The notes beneath the pieces are model-generated. The model was not told the DNA's origin. It worked only from the letters and a program-made list of their open reading frames with translations, and did no database searches. A DNA stretch of 64,000 nucleotides, from the NCBI GenBank assembly GCA_031548875.1, contig JAVBQQ010000033.1:1-64000 (forward strand), written 5' to 3'. The translations under genes were made by a program, and so were the position numbers. Shown one piece after another: positions 1 to 7,862 of the stretch (the first letter of the stretch is position 1; each line of letters opens with the position of its first letter). The stretch is from JAAYCI01 sp031548875 (GTDB lineage: Bacteria; Bacillota; Clostridia; Oscillospirales; Ruminococcaceae).

Positions 1-60
1 TACTTCAACTTCGCGCAATTTAATGATAATCTGCTCTGCCGTATAGTTCTGTTTTGCCAT
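1..60 (-). CDS. IS3-family transposase OrfA, N-terminal fragment at window edge
   Basis: Only the first 20 codons are inside the window. They read MAKQNYTAEQIIIKLREVEV, the characteristic start of the IS3/IS911-type OrfA helix-turn-helix protein, which binds the element ends. The ATG at 58-60 is preceded 8 nt upstream by a perfect AGGAGGT (69-75), so the gene start looks intact. The rest, and the OrfB integrase, would lie to the left of the window. Whether the copy is functional cannot be seen. Confidence 0.75.
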   Translation of the reverse strand, partial: MAKQNYTAEQIIIKLREVEV

Positions 61-148
61 CTTTCGATACCTCCTCTTGAGTTGATTTTATTATACATCC
101 CCTCACTCTTGGATTGGTATCACTATACGGGGTTGGGACAAAGTTCAA
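1..148 (-). mobile_element. end of an IS3-family insertion sequence (partial)
   Basis: The orfA start and its leader define the 5' end of an IS3-type element running off the left edge. On the minus strand the leader begins near 148 with TGAACTTTGTCCCAACCCC, which begins TGAAC as many IS3-family termini do. The other end is outside the window, so the terminal repeat and target duplication cannot be confirmed. The proposed end lies about 20 bp from the stop of a decayed recombinase. Confidence 0.4.
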
Positions 149-170
149 TGGATATTCAATGGATTTCCAA

Positions 171-362
171 CTAAGCGAAAATTTTGCTTGCGATAGACTG
201 TACCATTTCAACCTTAGCCTGATGCTGTAAATGGGCATATCGGTTGATTGTATTGGGGTTAGTATGCCCCAGTAACTCACCGATCTGTTTGAGGCTCTTG
301 CCGTCCTCAACGAGCAGGGACACCGCGCTGTGCCCGTATAAGACAAACCGAACAAATCCCAT
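171..362 (-). pseudogene. tyrosine recombinase (phage-type integrase) C-terminal remnant
   Basis: This 63-codon frame matches the last part of the catalytic domain of XerC/D-type integrases. GHSAVSLLVEDGKSLKQIG corresponds to the box II segment, LLGHTN carries the conserved His, and NRYAHL carries the tyrosine nucleophile. The box II HxxR arginine position is not recognisable, and the N-terminal and central domains are absent. It is therefore a decayed fragment rather than a working enzyme. It sits beside an IS3 end and an AT-rich MarR-MATE pair, which suggests the remains of an integrated element. Confidence 0.6.
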
Positions 363-484
363 TATATCAAGGGTTTGAGGGTTTGTCTTATTCTTTTTCC
401 AACCTTTTTCGCTCCAAAATCGGTCAAAAATACTCCGGCCAAGAAAGGGGATGTTTCATTAGGCCAAACTTTTTGAACAGCACC

Positions 485-518
485 AATAACGCTATCAATC
501 TTATGTGATAGCGTTATT
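485..518 (-). terminator. hairpin downstream of the MATE gene
   Basis: The arms AATAACGCTATCA (485-497) and TGATAGCGTTATT (506-518) form a perfect 13-bp stem with an 8-nt loop. It lies about 110 bp beyond the MATE stop codon. The following U-tract is weak, so termination is plausible rather than certain. The rest of 363-631 holds no supportable gene. Confidence 0.45.
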
Positions 519-631
519 GCATGTTGCGCCGTCCATCTTTCTATTAATTGAAGCCAGCGTTTGCCAGTATTATCTTTTACAATACGTTAATCGGCCTTCG
601 GTCAAGAAAGCGGATTACAGCAACAAAAAAA

Positions 632-2026
632 CTATACCACCTCCGGCTCAAACGCCATGCGCTCCTCCACTGGCATATCCATTATTTTGCGTTTGGATAG
701 GCGCCACAGGCAAGCGCCTATCGCACACGCGCAAAACTCGGCCACAGTCATCGACCAGATCACGCCGTCCAGCCCGAACAGGGCATTTCCGGCAATAATA
801 ATCGGAATCAGCGCAATTCCTCTTGCCGCAGACATAGTGTTGGATTGCACGCCTTTCCCGAAGGCTTGAAACATACTTGTGAATAATCCTGAAAGCCCGG
901 CAAACAAGGTGGACGCGAGAAGGGCGGTTAATATTTCTTCACCCGCCGCAATCACTTCCGGGTCAGAACTGAACAGCCCTATTACCTGTGTGCGGAATAC
1001 AAACAGGATGATGGCAATCCCCAAAACAATGCCAACGAGATAGATCGCGGTCGTTTTCAGCACCTTGCCCAGCCGCTCGGTGTTGCCCGCCGCATAGGAA
1101 AAAGCGATGAGCGGCACCACGCCCATATATAGCCCCATGCCGATGAAATCCGAAATCTGGCACAAACGGTTCGCCACGCCAAACGAAGCCACCACATAGT
1201 CGCCATATATCATGGCGTAGTTGTTGAATAAAAGGCTGGATACAATCAGGAAACAGGAAAGCAGGAACGCGGATACTCCAATCTTGAAGATATTGCCGAG
1301 CATATCGCCTGTGGGTTTGAAATCCTTTATCGAAACACTCTGCACAGGGCTTTTCCTGTGCAAATACCAGACATAGTATATTACCGCACAGGCGTTGCCA
1401 ATCACCGTGGCAATGGCCGCTCCCATCACACCCAGTCCAAGTGGGAAAATGAAAATAGGGTCAAGAATAATGTTGGCGACGACACTGATCATCATGCCAA
1501 TCATGGATTCTTTCGCTGCGCCCTCGCCGCGAACAGTTTGCCCCAGAGTAAAATTAGCGATTACGAACGGAGCGCCAATCATAAAAGGTAGGACATAATC
1601 TATTGTAGAGGTAAATGCTTCACCGGTTGCGCCCAAGACATTCATAATTGAGTTCAGGAACGGTAGACAGATAAGAGCAAACAATATGCCGGTCAGAAGC
1701 GAAAGATAAAAGTTTGTAGAGGACGCTTTTTTCACGCCACTCTTGTTTTTTTCACCGAGCAGCCGGGAAATATAGGTGCTGCCTCCTGTGCCGAACAGTT
1801 CACCGAGCGCCATTAAAACTGTGGTGAACGGAAGTGCCAATGTGATGGCGGCCAGCGCGGATGTGCTGTTCAGCATACCAATAAAATAGGCGTCCGTAAT
1901 ATTGTAGATCATGTTGACAACCATACCCAATATCATAGGGATTGCCATGTGCATAATGGCTTTGGGCACTGGCGCTTTTTCGAGATAATACATTGCATTA
2001 TTTGTGTTGTTGTTCATAATGAACAT
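632..2026 (-). CDS. MATE family multidrug efflux transporter
   Basis: A 464-residue protein with about twelve hydrophobic segments, the usual size for a MATE transporter exchanging Na+ or H+ for cationic drugs across the cytoplasmic membrane. The N-terminal half contains AIPMILGMVVNMIYNITDAYF, close to the family pattern of a conserved helix 1 Pro and an NxxD-type tail. The centre has a second repeat starting near residue 240. It ends with TAG. It lies 49 bp downstream of a marR gene, and a palindrome (2039-2052) sits just before its ribosome binding site (GGAG), suggesting repression by that MarR. Substrates cannot be predicted. Base composition is more AT-rich than the genes after 3.2 kb, consistent with recent acquisition. 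Confidence 0.9.
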   Translation of the reverse strand: MFIMNNNTNNAMYYLEKAPVPKAIMHMAIPMILGMVVNMIYNITDAYFIGMLNSTSALAAITLALPFTTVLMALGELFGTGGSTYISRLLGEKNKSGVKKASSTNFYLSLLTGILFALICLPFLNSIMNVLGATGEAFTSTIDYVLPFMIGAPFVIANFTLGQTVRGEGAAKESMIGMMISVVANIILDPIFIFPLGLGVMGAAIATVIGNACAVIYYVWYLHRKSPVQSVSIKDFKPTGDMLGNIFKIGVSAFLLSCFLIVSSLLFNNYAMIYGDYVVASFGVANRLCQISDFIGMGLYMGVVPLIAFSYAAGNTERLGKVLKTTAIYLVGIVLGIAIILFVFRTQVIGLFSSDPEVIAAGEEILTALLASTLFAGLSGLFTSMFQAFGKGVQSNTMSAARGIALIPIIIAGNALFGLDGVIWSMTVAEFCACAIGACLWRLSKRKIMDMPVEERMAFEPEVV

Positions 2027-2038
2027 CTCCTTTTTATT

Positions 2039-2052
2039 GGTAGAGTTCTACC
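2039..2052. promoter_or_regulatory. candidate MarR operator before the MATE gene
   Basis: GGTAGAGTTCTACC has perfect 6-bp arms (GGTAGA/TCTACC) around a 2-bp centre. The same GTAGAxxTCTAC core occurs upstream of marR at 2561-2572. Two matching palindromes in one small operon, one before each gene, point to the binding site of the encoded MarR protein. Confidence 0.5.
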
Positions 2053-2075
2053 TATTTGGACAAAAGAAAGCGCAA

Positions 2076-2513
2076 TTAAGCGCGGTTGTTTACGTCTATG
2101 TTTTCACAGGCTTTTTGCAGCATCTTTAAAAAGGCTTTTTTCTGTTCGTCCGTAAATCCTTGCAATAGCTTCTGCTCGGTTTCTTCAAATACATTTTCCG
2201 TTTCATCAATCAGTTTTCTTGCTTTTGCGGTCATTTCAATCCGCATCGTACGCCCATCTTCATCGCCTTGATGTCGAAGGATAAACCCGCTTTTTTCAAG
2301 TCCATTCAAAAGGCTTGTGACCGATGGGCCGCTGATACCCATTGATTCAGAAAGTGCCTTGCGGCTGATCTCGCTGCCTGTTTTTATCCTGTCATGAATG
2401 TCACCAAGCAGCCGCGCTTGTTGATTCGTAATGCCATGAGCGGTTAGGCTCAAGTCGTTTTGATAGCGCATCCCAAAGGCAATAGCGCGAATATAGTAGT
2501 CGTATCCTTCCAT
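2076..2513 (-). CDS. MarR family transcriptional regulator
   Basis: A 145-residue winged-helix protein of typical MarR length. The helix-turn-helix is in the middle (GSEISRKALSESMGISGPS, then the recognition helix VTSLLNGLEKSGFI), followed by the wing with its DGRTMRIEMT strand. The dimerisation helices are at both ends. It is the first gene of a two-gene operon with the MATE exporter, the classical arrangement of a ligand-released repressor and its efflux pump. Its own promoter region contains the palindrome at 2561-2572, so autoregulation is likely. Confidence 0.9.
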   Translation of the reverse strand: MEGYDYYIRAIAFGMRYQNDLSLTAHGITNQQARLLGDIHDRIKTGSEISRKALSESMGISGPSVTSLLNGLEKSGFILRHQGDEDGRTMRIEMTAKARKLIDETENVFEETEQKLLQGFTDEQKKAFLKMLQKACENIDVNNRA

Positions 2514-2535
2514 TATTTCACCTCTGAAAATTAGG

Positions 2536-2572
2536 TTGAACTCTACTCAATAGTATATAGGTAGAGCTCTAC
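2536..2572. promoter_or_regulatory. marR promoter region with paired operator half-sites
   Basis: GTAGAGCTCTAC at 2561-2572 is a perfect 12-bp palindrome. A second related site, TTGAACTCTACTCAA, lies at 2536-2550. Both share AxCTCTACT and resemble the palindrome at 2039-2052. The spacing of about 2.5 helical turns would let two dimers bind one face, a common MarR layout. Confidence 0.5.
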
Positions 2573-2752
2573 TTTGTCAAGGGGAATAAAAAATTCGTGC
2601 CTATTAACCTAAGACACGAAAAAGACGCAATCCCCAAAGCCGATTATGACGTTGGGGTACCTCATCAACAACTGCATCCGCAAGTTTGAGGCAACTACAG
2701 TGCAATCGAACTGCCGGATTGCGAAGAGCACAATAAATCGTGTAAATGGACG

Positions 2753-2786
2753 AAGGACGCCACGGTTTTATCCATTTGGCGTCCTT
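2753..2786. terminator. hairpin terminator, stem AAGGACGCCA
   Basis: AAGGACGCCA (2753-2762) pairs perfectly with TGGCGTCCTT (2777-2786), followed by CTTT. No gene obviously ends here on the plus strand. The hairpin precedes repeat copy 1, as hairpins also precede the other two copies. Confidence 0.5.
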
Positions 2787-2880
2787 CTTTGCGCAAAAGC
2801 CAAGCTATATATTCCCATATTCGGCTGTCATTCGCGGGGCGGTGCTATTTGGGGGTGCTCCTTTATGCACACTTGGCATT

Positions 2881-2966
2881 GTCGCAGTTAGTCAAACATT
2901 GCAATTCAGCGGTGATGCACTTATTATTTTACTGTACTAAATCGAATCCGCCTTCTCCCATCAAAA
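2881..2966 (+). repeat. intergenic repeat, copy 1
   Basis: This segment aligns with 5922-6004. Shared landmarks are TGCACTTATT, TTTTACTGTACTAAA, CGAATCCG and CTTCTCCCA, in the same order and spacing. Identity judged by eye is about three quarters. A shorter third copy lies at 17369-17413. All copies are non-coding and lie just after a hairpin. Confidence 0.6.
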
Positions 2967-3006
2967 AATAATCCGCATATCTTCGTATGATATGCGGATT
3001 ATTTTT
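2964..3006. terminator. bidirectional intrinsic terminator
   Basis: AAAAATAATCCGCATAT (2964-2980) and ATATGCGGATTATTTTT (2990-3006) form a perfect 17-bp stem with a 9-nt loop. The A-rich and T-rich flanks are part of the stem, so it can terminate on either strand. Confidence 0.7.
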
Positions 3007-3198
3007 ATTCTACCCACACTGGCCGGCATTTCCGGGCCGTTTTGCGCCCGTGAATGTATACGCGTATTCCCTATGATTCTTCAAAGCAAAAACAGTTGGA
3101 AACTGTGCGGTTCCTATGGTATAGTAAATATAATTTCATAAAAATGCAAATCCGTCCGCATTTGGCGTTTTTTAGGGAACTTCGGGGAGGAGCACCAC

Positions 3199-5853
3199 AT
3201 GCTGAAACGAGCGAACCGGTTTTCACGCATAGCTGCACTGCTGCCTGTGGTGGCACTGTTGCTGGCGGCGTTGCTGCCTGCCATGCAATGGGGAGGTGGG
3301 CAGCACTTGGGCATCAGCGCCCATGCACTGGCCCCGGACGGCACGGCGGACAACCCCACCGTGATCAGCTTCACCGGCACGGCTTCAGATGTGCCCGTCG
3401 TTTTGGAGAACGGCAAAACCTACCTGATTGAGGGCACCTACGGCGGCACTATTGCCGCAAACGGGGCCGTGATCTCGGCGGCGGCGGGGGTAAGTGCCAC
3501 CGTGTTTTTGCGGGACGCGGTTATTGACGTTTCGGCGACCGCAAAGGCCTGCGCCTTTGCGGTTGCCAGCGGCGCGGATGTAACAGTAAACCTTTTGGGT
3601 GCGAGCACCCTGACCAGCGGCAGTGACCGCGCCGGGCTGGAGGCGCCCACCGGCGCCACCCTGACCGTGAACGGCCCGGGCGGCCTTGCGGCCACCGGCA
3701 CGTGGTTCGGCGCGGGCATCGGCGGTGGACTTAGCCAGGCCAGCGGCACCATCACCATCAACAGCGGCAGGGTAGATGCCACCGGCGTAAACAATGGGGC
3801 GGGCATCGGCGGCGGCCTTTCCGGCGAGGGCGCGCCCACCATCAACGGCGGAACCGTAACGGCCACCGGCAGGGATGGCGGCGCGGGTATCGGCGGCGGC
3901 GACAGAGGCACGGGTACACCCACCCTCAACGGCGGCCGGGTAACGGCCACCGGCGACAACGGCGGCGCCGGCATCGGCGGCGGCCGGGAGGGGGACGGCA
4001 CGGTGACCATCACCGGTGGCGAGGTAAACGCCGTTGGCGGAAATGCGGCGGCCGGAGACGGCGGCGGGGCGGGTATCGGCGGCGGAAGCGGCGGCGATGG
4101 AACCGTTACCCTCTATACCCTGCCCCTTTCGGCCATCGGCGGTGACGGCGCCAATGGCTTTAATCCCGGCGACGGCGGCGGAGGCGGCGGGGCCGCAATC
4201 GGCGGCGGAGGCGGCAGGGGCGGCGACGGGAGCATCCCTAACGGCGGCAACGGCGGCGCGACGAATATCCCCATAACCTTCACCCTGCCCGGCTATTCTG
4301 CCAGCTACCACGGCGGCGCGGGCGGTGCGGCGGGCGGTGGTGCCGGCAGTAGTGCCGGCGGCAACGGCGGGCCCAACGCGGTGTCGACAGGCAATTATTT
4401 CGCGGGTTATGGCGGTGGGGCCATAGGCGGGGCGGACGGCGCCAACGGCAGTTCCAATGCGCCGCCGCTGGGCCAGCCCACCGGCACCAACCTGGACGGC
4501 CTCACGCCCCTCTCCATCGGGGGGTACGCGGCCACCCCTACAGGCGGGCGCAACTATGAGGTGACCCTGCCGGCGGGCATCCTGGATTACGGCGACCTCT
4601 GCCCCACCTTCGTCTTTGACGCGAGTGATTCGGCCGGGGCCACCATGGCTTATGGCGGCGCAGACCCCGCAATCAGCGGCGTCACCGCTCTGGATACCAC
4701 CGGCCTTGCGCCCGGCAGCCCCAAAAGCTACACCCTCTCCCCCACCGCCTGCAGCGGCGCGGCGGGCGCGGACTATACCCTCAAAGTCAACCTGACCGTC
4801 CCGGCGGCGCCGGGCAGCTTTGCGGCCACGCCGGCCACTGGCGAGGTGGCCCTGAGCTGGGCCGACCAGAACGACGCCGTGGGCTTTAACCTCTACCGGG
4901 ACGGCACCCTGGTGAATACATCGGGCCCTCTGACCGGCACCAGCACCACCGACACCGGCCTTGCGGGCGGCAGGCAGTACAGCTACACCCTGAAGGCGGT
5001 GGACTGGCTGGGCGGCGAGGGGGCCGAGGCGAGCCTGAACGCCACACCCCAGAAGCTGCCCGCGCCCACGACCCTTTCGGCAACAGGCGGCGACGGGCAG
5101 GCGGCCCTGAGCTGGGGCGCCGTGGCAGGGGCGACAGGCTACAACATCTATGTGGACGGCCAAAAGGTGAACAATGCGCCGGTTACCGGCACCAGCTACA
5201 CCGCCACCGGGCTTATGAACGGCCAAAGCTACACCTTTGAGGTGGCCGCTATCGACACCGGCGGCGGCGAGGGGAACAAATCGGCCGCGGCGCAGGCGAC
5301 GCCCTATGCCCAGGCAGACCCGACCCAGAACAGCATCCAAGCACCAAAGCGTGTGAAGGCGGGCGAGAAGTTTACTTTTTCAGCCACCGGGGACAAGCAG
5401 GGCCAGTACGGCAAGGCCAGCCCCACGGCAAGCACCCTCTTTATGCCCAGCGCATACAGCTTTTCATCTTCTGCCGGGGTGACCCCGGGCGTCTTCAAGG
5501 TGGGCGGGCCGTATAAGGCCAGCGCCGCCATTCAGAAGCCGGGGACCTACACCCTCACCGTCAGCTACAACCTCTACCGGCAGGAAAACGGCAGCTGGGT
5601 GCGCGACGACGCAGTGGTGACAGAGGAAACCACCATCACCGTGCAGGACAGCGGTTCCAGCAGCTCCGACAGCAGCAGTTCGAGCGGTGGCAGCAGTTCA
5701 GGTAGTAGCAGTAGTTCTGGTTCCGGCAGTTCGACCGGCTCTGGCACCACCCCCGGCGATACCCTGCCGCTGTTGCCGCTCATCGGAATACTTTGCACAT
5801 CTATTTCAGGTCTTGTCGCTCTGGTCGTTTTCAAAGCGCGCCATCGGGCATAG
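3199..5853 (+). CDS. glycine-rich cell-surface protein with fibronectin type III domains
   Basis: An 884-residue exported protein. Residues 1-40 are a signal peptide (positive start, then a long hydrophobic stretch ending near AHA). Residues 45-170 resemble the start of a right-handed beta-helix. Residues 171-311 carry five imperfect repeats of about 28 residues, each starting GAGIGGG. A Gly/Asn-rich tract follows to about 430. Two fibronectin type III domains lie at about 534-619 and 620-705, then an Ig-like domain to about 815, a Ser/Gly spacer (818-853) and a terminal membrane helix with a basic tail. The C-terminus has the shape of a sortase signal but lacks a clear LPXTG (the nearest sequence is DTLPLLPL), so it may simply be membrane-anchored. 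The start has a GGGAGGAG site 8 nt upstream. Its ligand is unknown. Confidence 0.8.
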   Translation: MLKRANRFSRIAALLPVVALLLAALLPAMQWGGGQHLGISAHALAPDGTADNPTVISFTGTASDVPVVLENGKTYLIEGTYGGTIAANGAVISAAAGVSATVFLRDAVIDVSATAKACAFAVASGADVTVNLLGASTLTSGSDRAGLEAPTGATLTVNGPGGLAATGTWFGAGIGGGLSQASGTITINSGRVDATGVNNGAGIGGGLSGEGAPTINGGTVTATGRDGGAGIGGGDRGTGTPTLNGGRVTATGDNGGAGIGGGREGDGTVTITGGEVNAVGGNAAAGDGGGAGIGGGSGGDGTVTLYTLPLSAIGGDGANGFNPGDGGGGGGAAIGGGGGRGGDGSIPNGGNGGATNIPITFTLPGYSASYHGGAGGAAGGGAGSSAGGNGGPNAVSTGNYFAGYGGGAIGGADGANGSSNAPPLGQPTGTNLDGLTPLSIGGYAATPTGGRNYEVTLPAGILDYGDLCPTFVFDASDSAGATMAYGGADPAISGVTALDTTGLAPGSPKSYTLSPTACSGAAGADYTLKVNLTVPAAPGSFAATPATGEVALSWADQNDAVGFNLYRDGTLVNTSGPLTGTSTTDTGLAGGRQYSYTLKAVDWLGGEGAEASLNATPQKLPAPTTLSATGGDGQAALSWGAVAGATGYNIYVDGQKVNNAPVTGTSYTATGLMNGQSYTFEVAAIDTGGGEGNKSAAAQATPYAQADPTQNSIQAPKRVKAGEKFTFSATGDKQGQYGKASPTASTLFMPSAYSFSSSAGVTPGVFKVGGPYKASAAIQKPGTYTLTVSYNLYRQENGSWVRDDAVVTEETTITVQDSGSSSSDSSSSSGGSSSGSSSSSGSGSSTGSGTTPGDTLPLLPLIGILCTSISGLVALVVFKARHRA
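3709..4131 (+). repeat. five tandem GAGIGGG protein repeats
   Basis: Five successive units begin with GAGIGGG and continue with a short beta-strand motif such as TINGGTVTATG. They are coding repeats of about 84 nt inside the surface protein, likely rungs of a beta-solenoid. The DNA copies have diverged, so this is not a recent expansion. Confidence 0.7.
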
Positions 5854-5889
5854 CGCTATTTTCATTGGGTCTTGTCATGAAATCAAAAC

Positions 5890-5918
5890 AGCGCATGGGC
5901 TTCTAAGTCCCTTGCGCT
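5890..5918 (+). terminator. terminator after the surface-protein gene
   Basis: AGCGCATGGG (5890-5899) pairs with CCCTTGCGCT (5909-5918) with one mismatch, followed by ATTTTC. It lies 37 nt after the stop codon at 5853. The stem sequence is nearly that of the terminator at 17332-17363. Confidence 0.6.
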
Positions 5919-5921
5919 ATT

Positions 5922-6004
5922 TTCACAGTCAGCCAGACATAGCAATTTGGCGGTTCTGCACTTATTTTTTACTGTACTAAAACGAATCCGACTTCTCCCA
6001 CCAA
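5922..6004 (+). repeat. intergenic repeat, copy 2
   Basis: This copy aligns with 2881-2966 over its full length (shared GTCAG/GTTAG, GCAATT, TGCACTTATT, ACTGTACTAAA, CGAATCCG, CTTCTCCCA). It is bracketed by hairpins at 5890-5918 and 6003-6039. Confidence 0.6.
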
Positions 6005-6039
6005 GCTGTAAGTACACTCTGTGTACTTACGGCTTTTTT
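6003..6039 (+). terminator. intrinsic terminator with T6 tail
   Basis: GTAAGTACAC (6008-6017) and GTGTACTTAC (6021-6030) form a perfect stem with a 3-nt loop, extended by AAGC/GGCTT and followed by six Ts. The flanking 6040-6233 has no supportable gene; short frames there lack ribosome binding sites. Confidence 0.65.
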
Positions 6040-6233
6040 GTTGTTATGGGCTCGAACCATCGATGGCCTACGCCAAAACACACCTTCCTGTGGAAGAACA
6101 TCCGCAAGCCATGGTGCTTCTATTCCATTTATTGAAAAGCAGTATCGCCAAAAAAGCCTGCAGACTTGCACTCGCAGACAGCGCAATATGGCGACGAAGC
6201 CGCCGGGGCGCACAATGTGGAAATTAGTGCGTA

Positions 6234-7004
6234 CTATCGCATATTATAAACACAGATGCAGATGATGGCTCCCATTGCGGCCAAAAACACCGCATCTGTA
6301 GATTTGTTGCTTATCTTCTTTGCCAGTGCGCGCCCAATAACGCCTCCCAAAATGCCGCCCGCCACCATCCACACAAGAGACATTGTGTTGAATGAGGGTA
6401 TGCTGCCGGTCAGCCATGATGTAAGCAGGCTGGCGACCTGGCTTACCAGAATGGTATACAGGCTGTATTGTGCTGCTGTTTTCGTGTCCATGCTGAAAAA
6501 GAAAAAGAAGGTTACCAGCTTGATGGGGCCGCCGCCAATGCCCAGGAAACTGGACAGTATGCCCAGCGCCAGGCCGATGACGATGCGCGGCAGCATCTTT
6601 CGCACATGGAGGGACTTTATCCTCCCCTTGAAAAGCGTGTATACAAACGTTGTGGCCGTTATCGCGATCATGCAGATGGATTGCGCCCGCCCCACCAATT
6701 GCGGGTTTGCAGAAACATACAGGATAGCCTCGAACAGCACTTTGCCCAGCACGCCCCCAAGGGCCGCCCCCACGGCAATCGGGGTACAAAACCGGAAATC
6801 GATCGCCCGTTCTTTTTGCAGTGCAGTGTTGGCGACCGAGTAAAGACTCATAGCCAACACAGTGCAGCCGGAGAGGAAGCTGATGGTGGATATGTCATCC
6901 AGCGCGAAAAGGTCGAGTACCGGCTTGATGATTGCCCCGCCGCCGATGCCGCAGATGGCCCCTATGATGGAAGCCAGCAGGCTGATGATGAAGTACAAGG
7001 GCAT
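6234..7004 (-). CDS. TauE/SafE family sulfite/organosulfur anion exporter
   Basis: A 256-residue membrane protein of the TauE/SafE (DUF81) family, which exports sulfite or related anions released during sulfur-compound breakdown. It shows the two inverted repeats of the family. The first starts with ISLLASIIGAICGIGGGAII and the second with GLALGILSSFLGIGGGPIKL, each with the GIGGG turn. About eight membrane helices are visible. The start at 7004 is preferred because AAGGAG lies 8 nt upstream; a longer frame to 7088 has no site. It is the last gene after the sulfatase-ABC operon, separated by a weak hairpin. Export of sulfate or sulfite made by the sulfatases is the likely role. Confidence 0.85.
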   Translation of the reverse strand: MPLYFIISLLASIIGAICGIGGGAIIKPVLDLFALDDISTISFLSGCTVLAMSLYSVANTALQKERAIDFRFCTPIAVGAALGGVLGKVLFEAILYVSANPQLVGRAQSICMIAITATTFVYTLFKGRIKSLHVRKMLPRIVIGLALGILSSFLGIGGGPIKLVTFFFFFSMDTKTAAQYSLYTILVSQVASLLTSWLTGSIPSFNTMSLVWMVAGGILGGVIGRALAKKISNKSTDAVFLAAMGAIICICVYNMR

Positions 7005-7029
7005 TCCGTGTTCTCCTTTATCAATAAGA

Positions 7030-7060
7030 AACCGCCCCCGGGTTGGCCTTTGGGGCGGCT
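7030..7060 (-). terminator. weak hairpin between ABC operon and tauE-like gene
   Basis: CCGCCCC (7032-7038) pairs with GGGGCGG (7052-7058) and is followed on the minus strand by TTTCTTA. It would reduce, not abolish, read-through into the TauE-like gene. That gene's ribosome binding site follows closely. Confidence 0.45.
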
Positions 7061-7104
7061 TTCTTTCCAATTGCGGCCGGCCCCGCACAGGCGGCGGGCG
7101 GCCG

Positions 7105-7851
7105 TCACCACCACTTCAACATCTCGGTGATATGCATCCGGTATTCGATGAATTCCGGAGAAGCGATATCCCGCGGGCGCGGAAGGTCGATGTCGATGCT
7201 CTCCTTCACCGAGGCAGGCTTTTGGGAGAGTACCAGCACGCGCTGGGCCAGGTATACGGCTTCCTCCACGTTGTGGGTGATGAAAATGACCGTGCTGCCC
7301 AGCTCCTGCCATAGCCGGATCACCTCGTCTTCGAGGTAGAAGCGGGTCTTGATGTCCATCTGCCCGTAGGGCTCGTCCATCAAGAGCAGGTCGGGGTTGA
7401 GGGCGAAAGCCCGCCCCACCACCACCTTCTGCTCCGCGCTCATGGAAAGCTCGTGGGTGTAGCAGTTCCTGTATTTGTTCAGGCCCATCAGGTTGATGAC
7501 CTTGTTCGTCTGTTCCTCGATGTATTCTTTGGGATATTTTTTGATCTTCAGCCCGAATTTGATATTGTCCTCCACCGTCAGCCAGGGCATGACCGACGGC
7601 TCCTGGAACACAAACGACAGGTTGTGTTTTTGCGGGTCCGCCCGCTCGCCGTCAATCAATATCTCGCCGCTTGTGAGGGGGATGAGACAGGTAAGTGCGT
7701 TCAGGAAGGTCGTTTTCCCGCAGCCGGTAGGACCCACCACGCAGAGGAACTCCCCCCGGCGCACATTGAAGTTGCAGTCTTTCAGCACTTCGAGGGAGTC
7801 ATAGTTTTTGCACAGGTCCCGCACGACGACCTTGTAATCTTCGGTTCCCAT
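7105..7851 (-). CDS. ABC transporter ATP-binding protein (SsuB/TauB type), degenerate signature
   Basis: A 248-residue nucleotide-binding subunit of a taurine/sulfonate-type importer. Walker A is GPTGCGKTT, the Q-loop is FVFQEP, Walker B is LLLMDEPYGQMD, and the switch histidine is present (ITHN). The ABC signature, normally LSGGQ, reads LSMSAEQ and is degenerate. The ATG at 7851 has GGGAGG 5 nt upstream. An in-frame ATG at 7866 overlaps the previous stop but has no good site. The preceding gene encodes a second ATPase with the opposite defect, so the two probably form a heterodimer with the two permeases. Confidence 0.88.
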   Translation of the reverse strand: MGTEDYKVVVRDLCKNYDSLEVLKDCNFNVRRGEFLCVVGPTGCGKTTFLNALTCLIPLTSGEILIDGERADPQKHNLSFVFQEPSVMPWLTVEDNIKFGLKIKKYPKEYIEEQTNKVINLMGLNKYRNCYTHELSMSAEQKVVVGRAFALNPDLLLMDEPYGQMDIKTRFYLEDEVIRLWQELGSTVIFITHNVEEAVYLAQRVLVLSQKPASVKESIDIDLPRPRDIASPEFIEYRMHITEMLKWW

Positions 7852-7862
7852 CTTTTCCTCCC

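Larger units (their letters stand above)
2580..3198. other. intergenic region without a supportable gene
   Basis: Short open frames here have no ribosome binding site and no recognisable product. The stretch holds a hairpin terminator (2753-2786), one copy of an intergenic repeat (2881-2966) and a strong perfect hairpin (2964-3006), then the leader of the surface-protein gene. Confidence 0.6.

Noticed and set aside
3709..4131. possible CRISPR-like spaced repeats
   Set aside because: The repeats are in frame, encode GAGIGGG units, and both repeat and spacer parts vary like protein repeats.
3385..5340. 651-codon minus-strand frame opposite the glycine-rich surface protein
   Set aside because: Low-complexity Ala/Arg/Gly sequence with no start signal; an antisense artefact of the Gly-rich repeats.
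6040..6070. tRNA-like T-arm: on the minus strand ATGG-TTCGAGC-CCAT
   Set aside because: Only a 4-bp T-arm-like hairpin is present. No acceptor stem, anticodon arm or D arm can be drawn around it.
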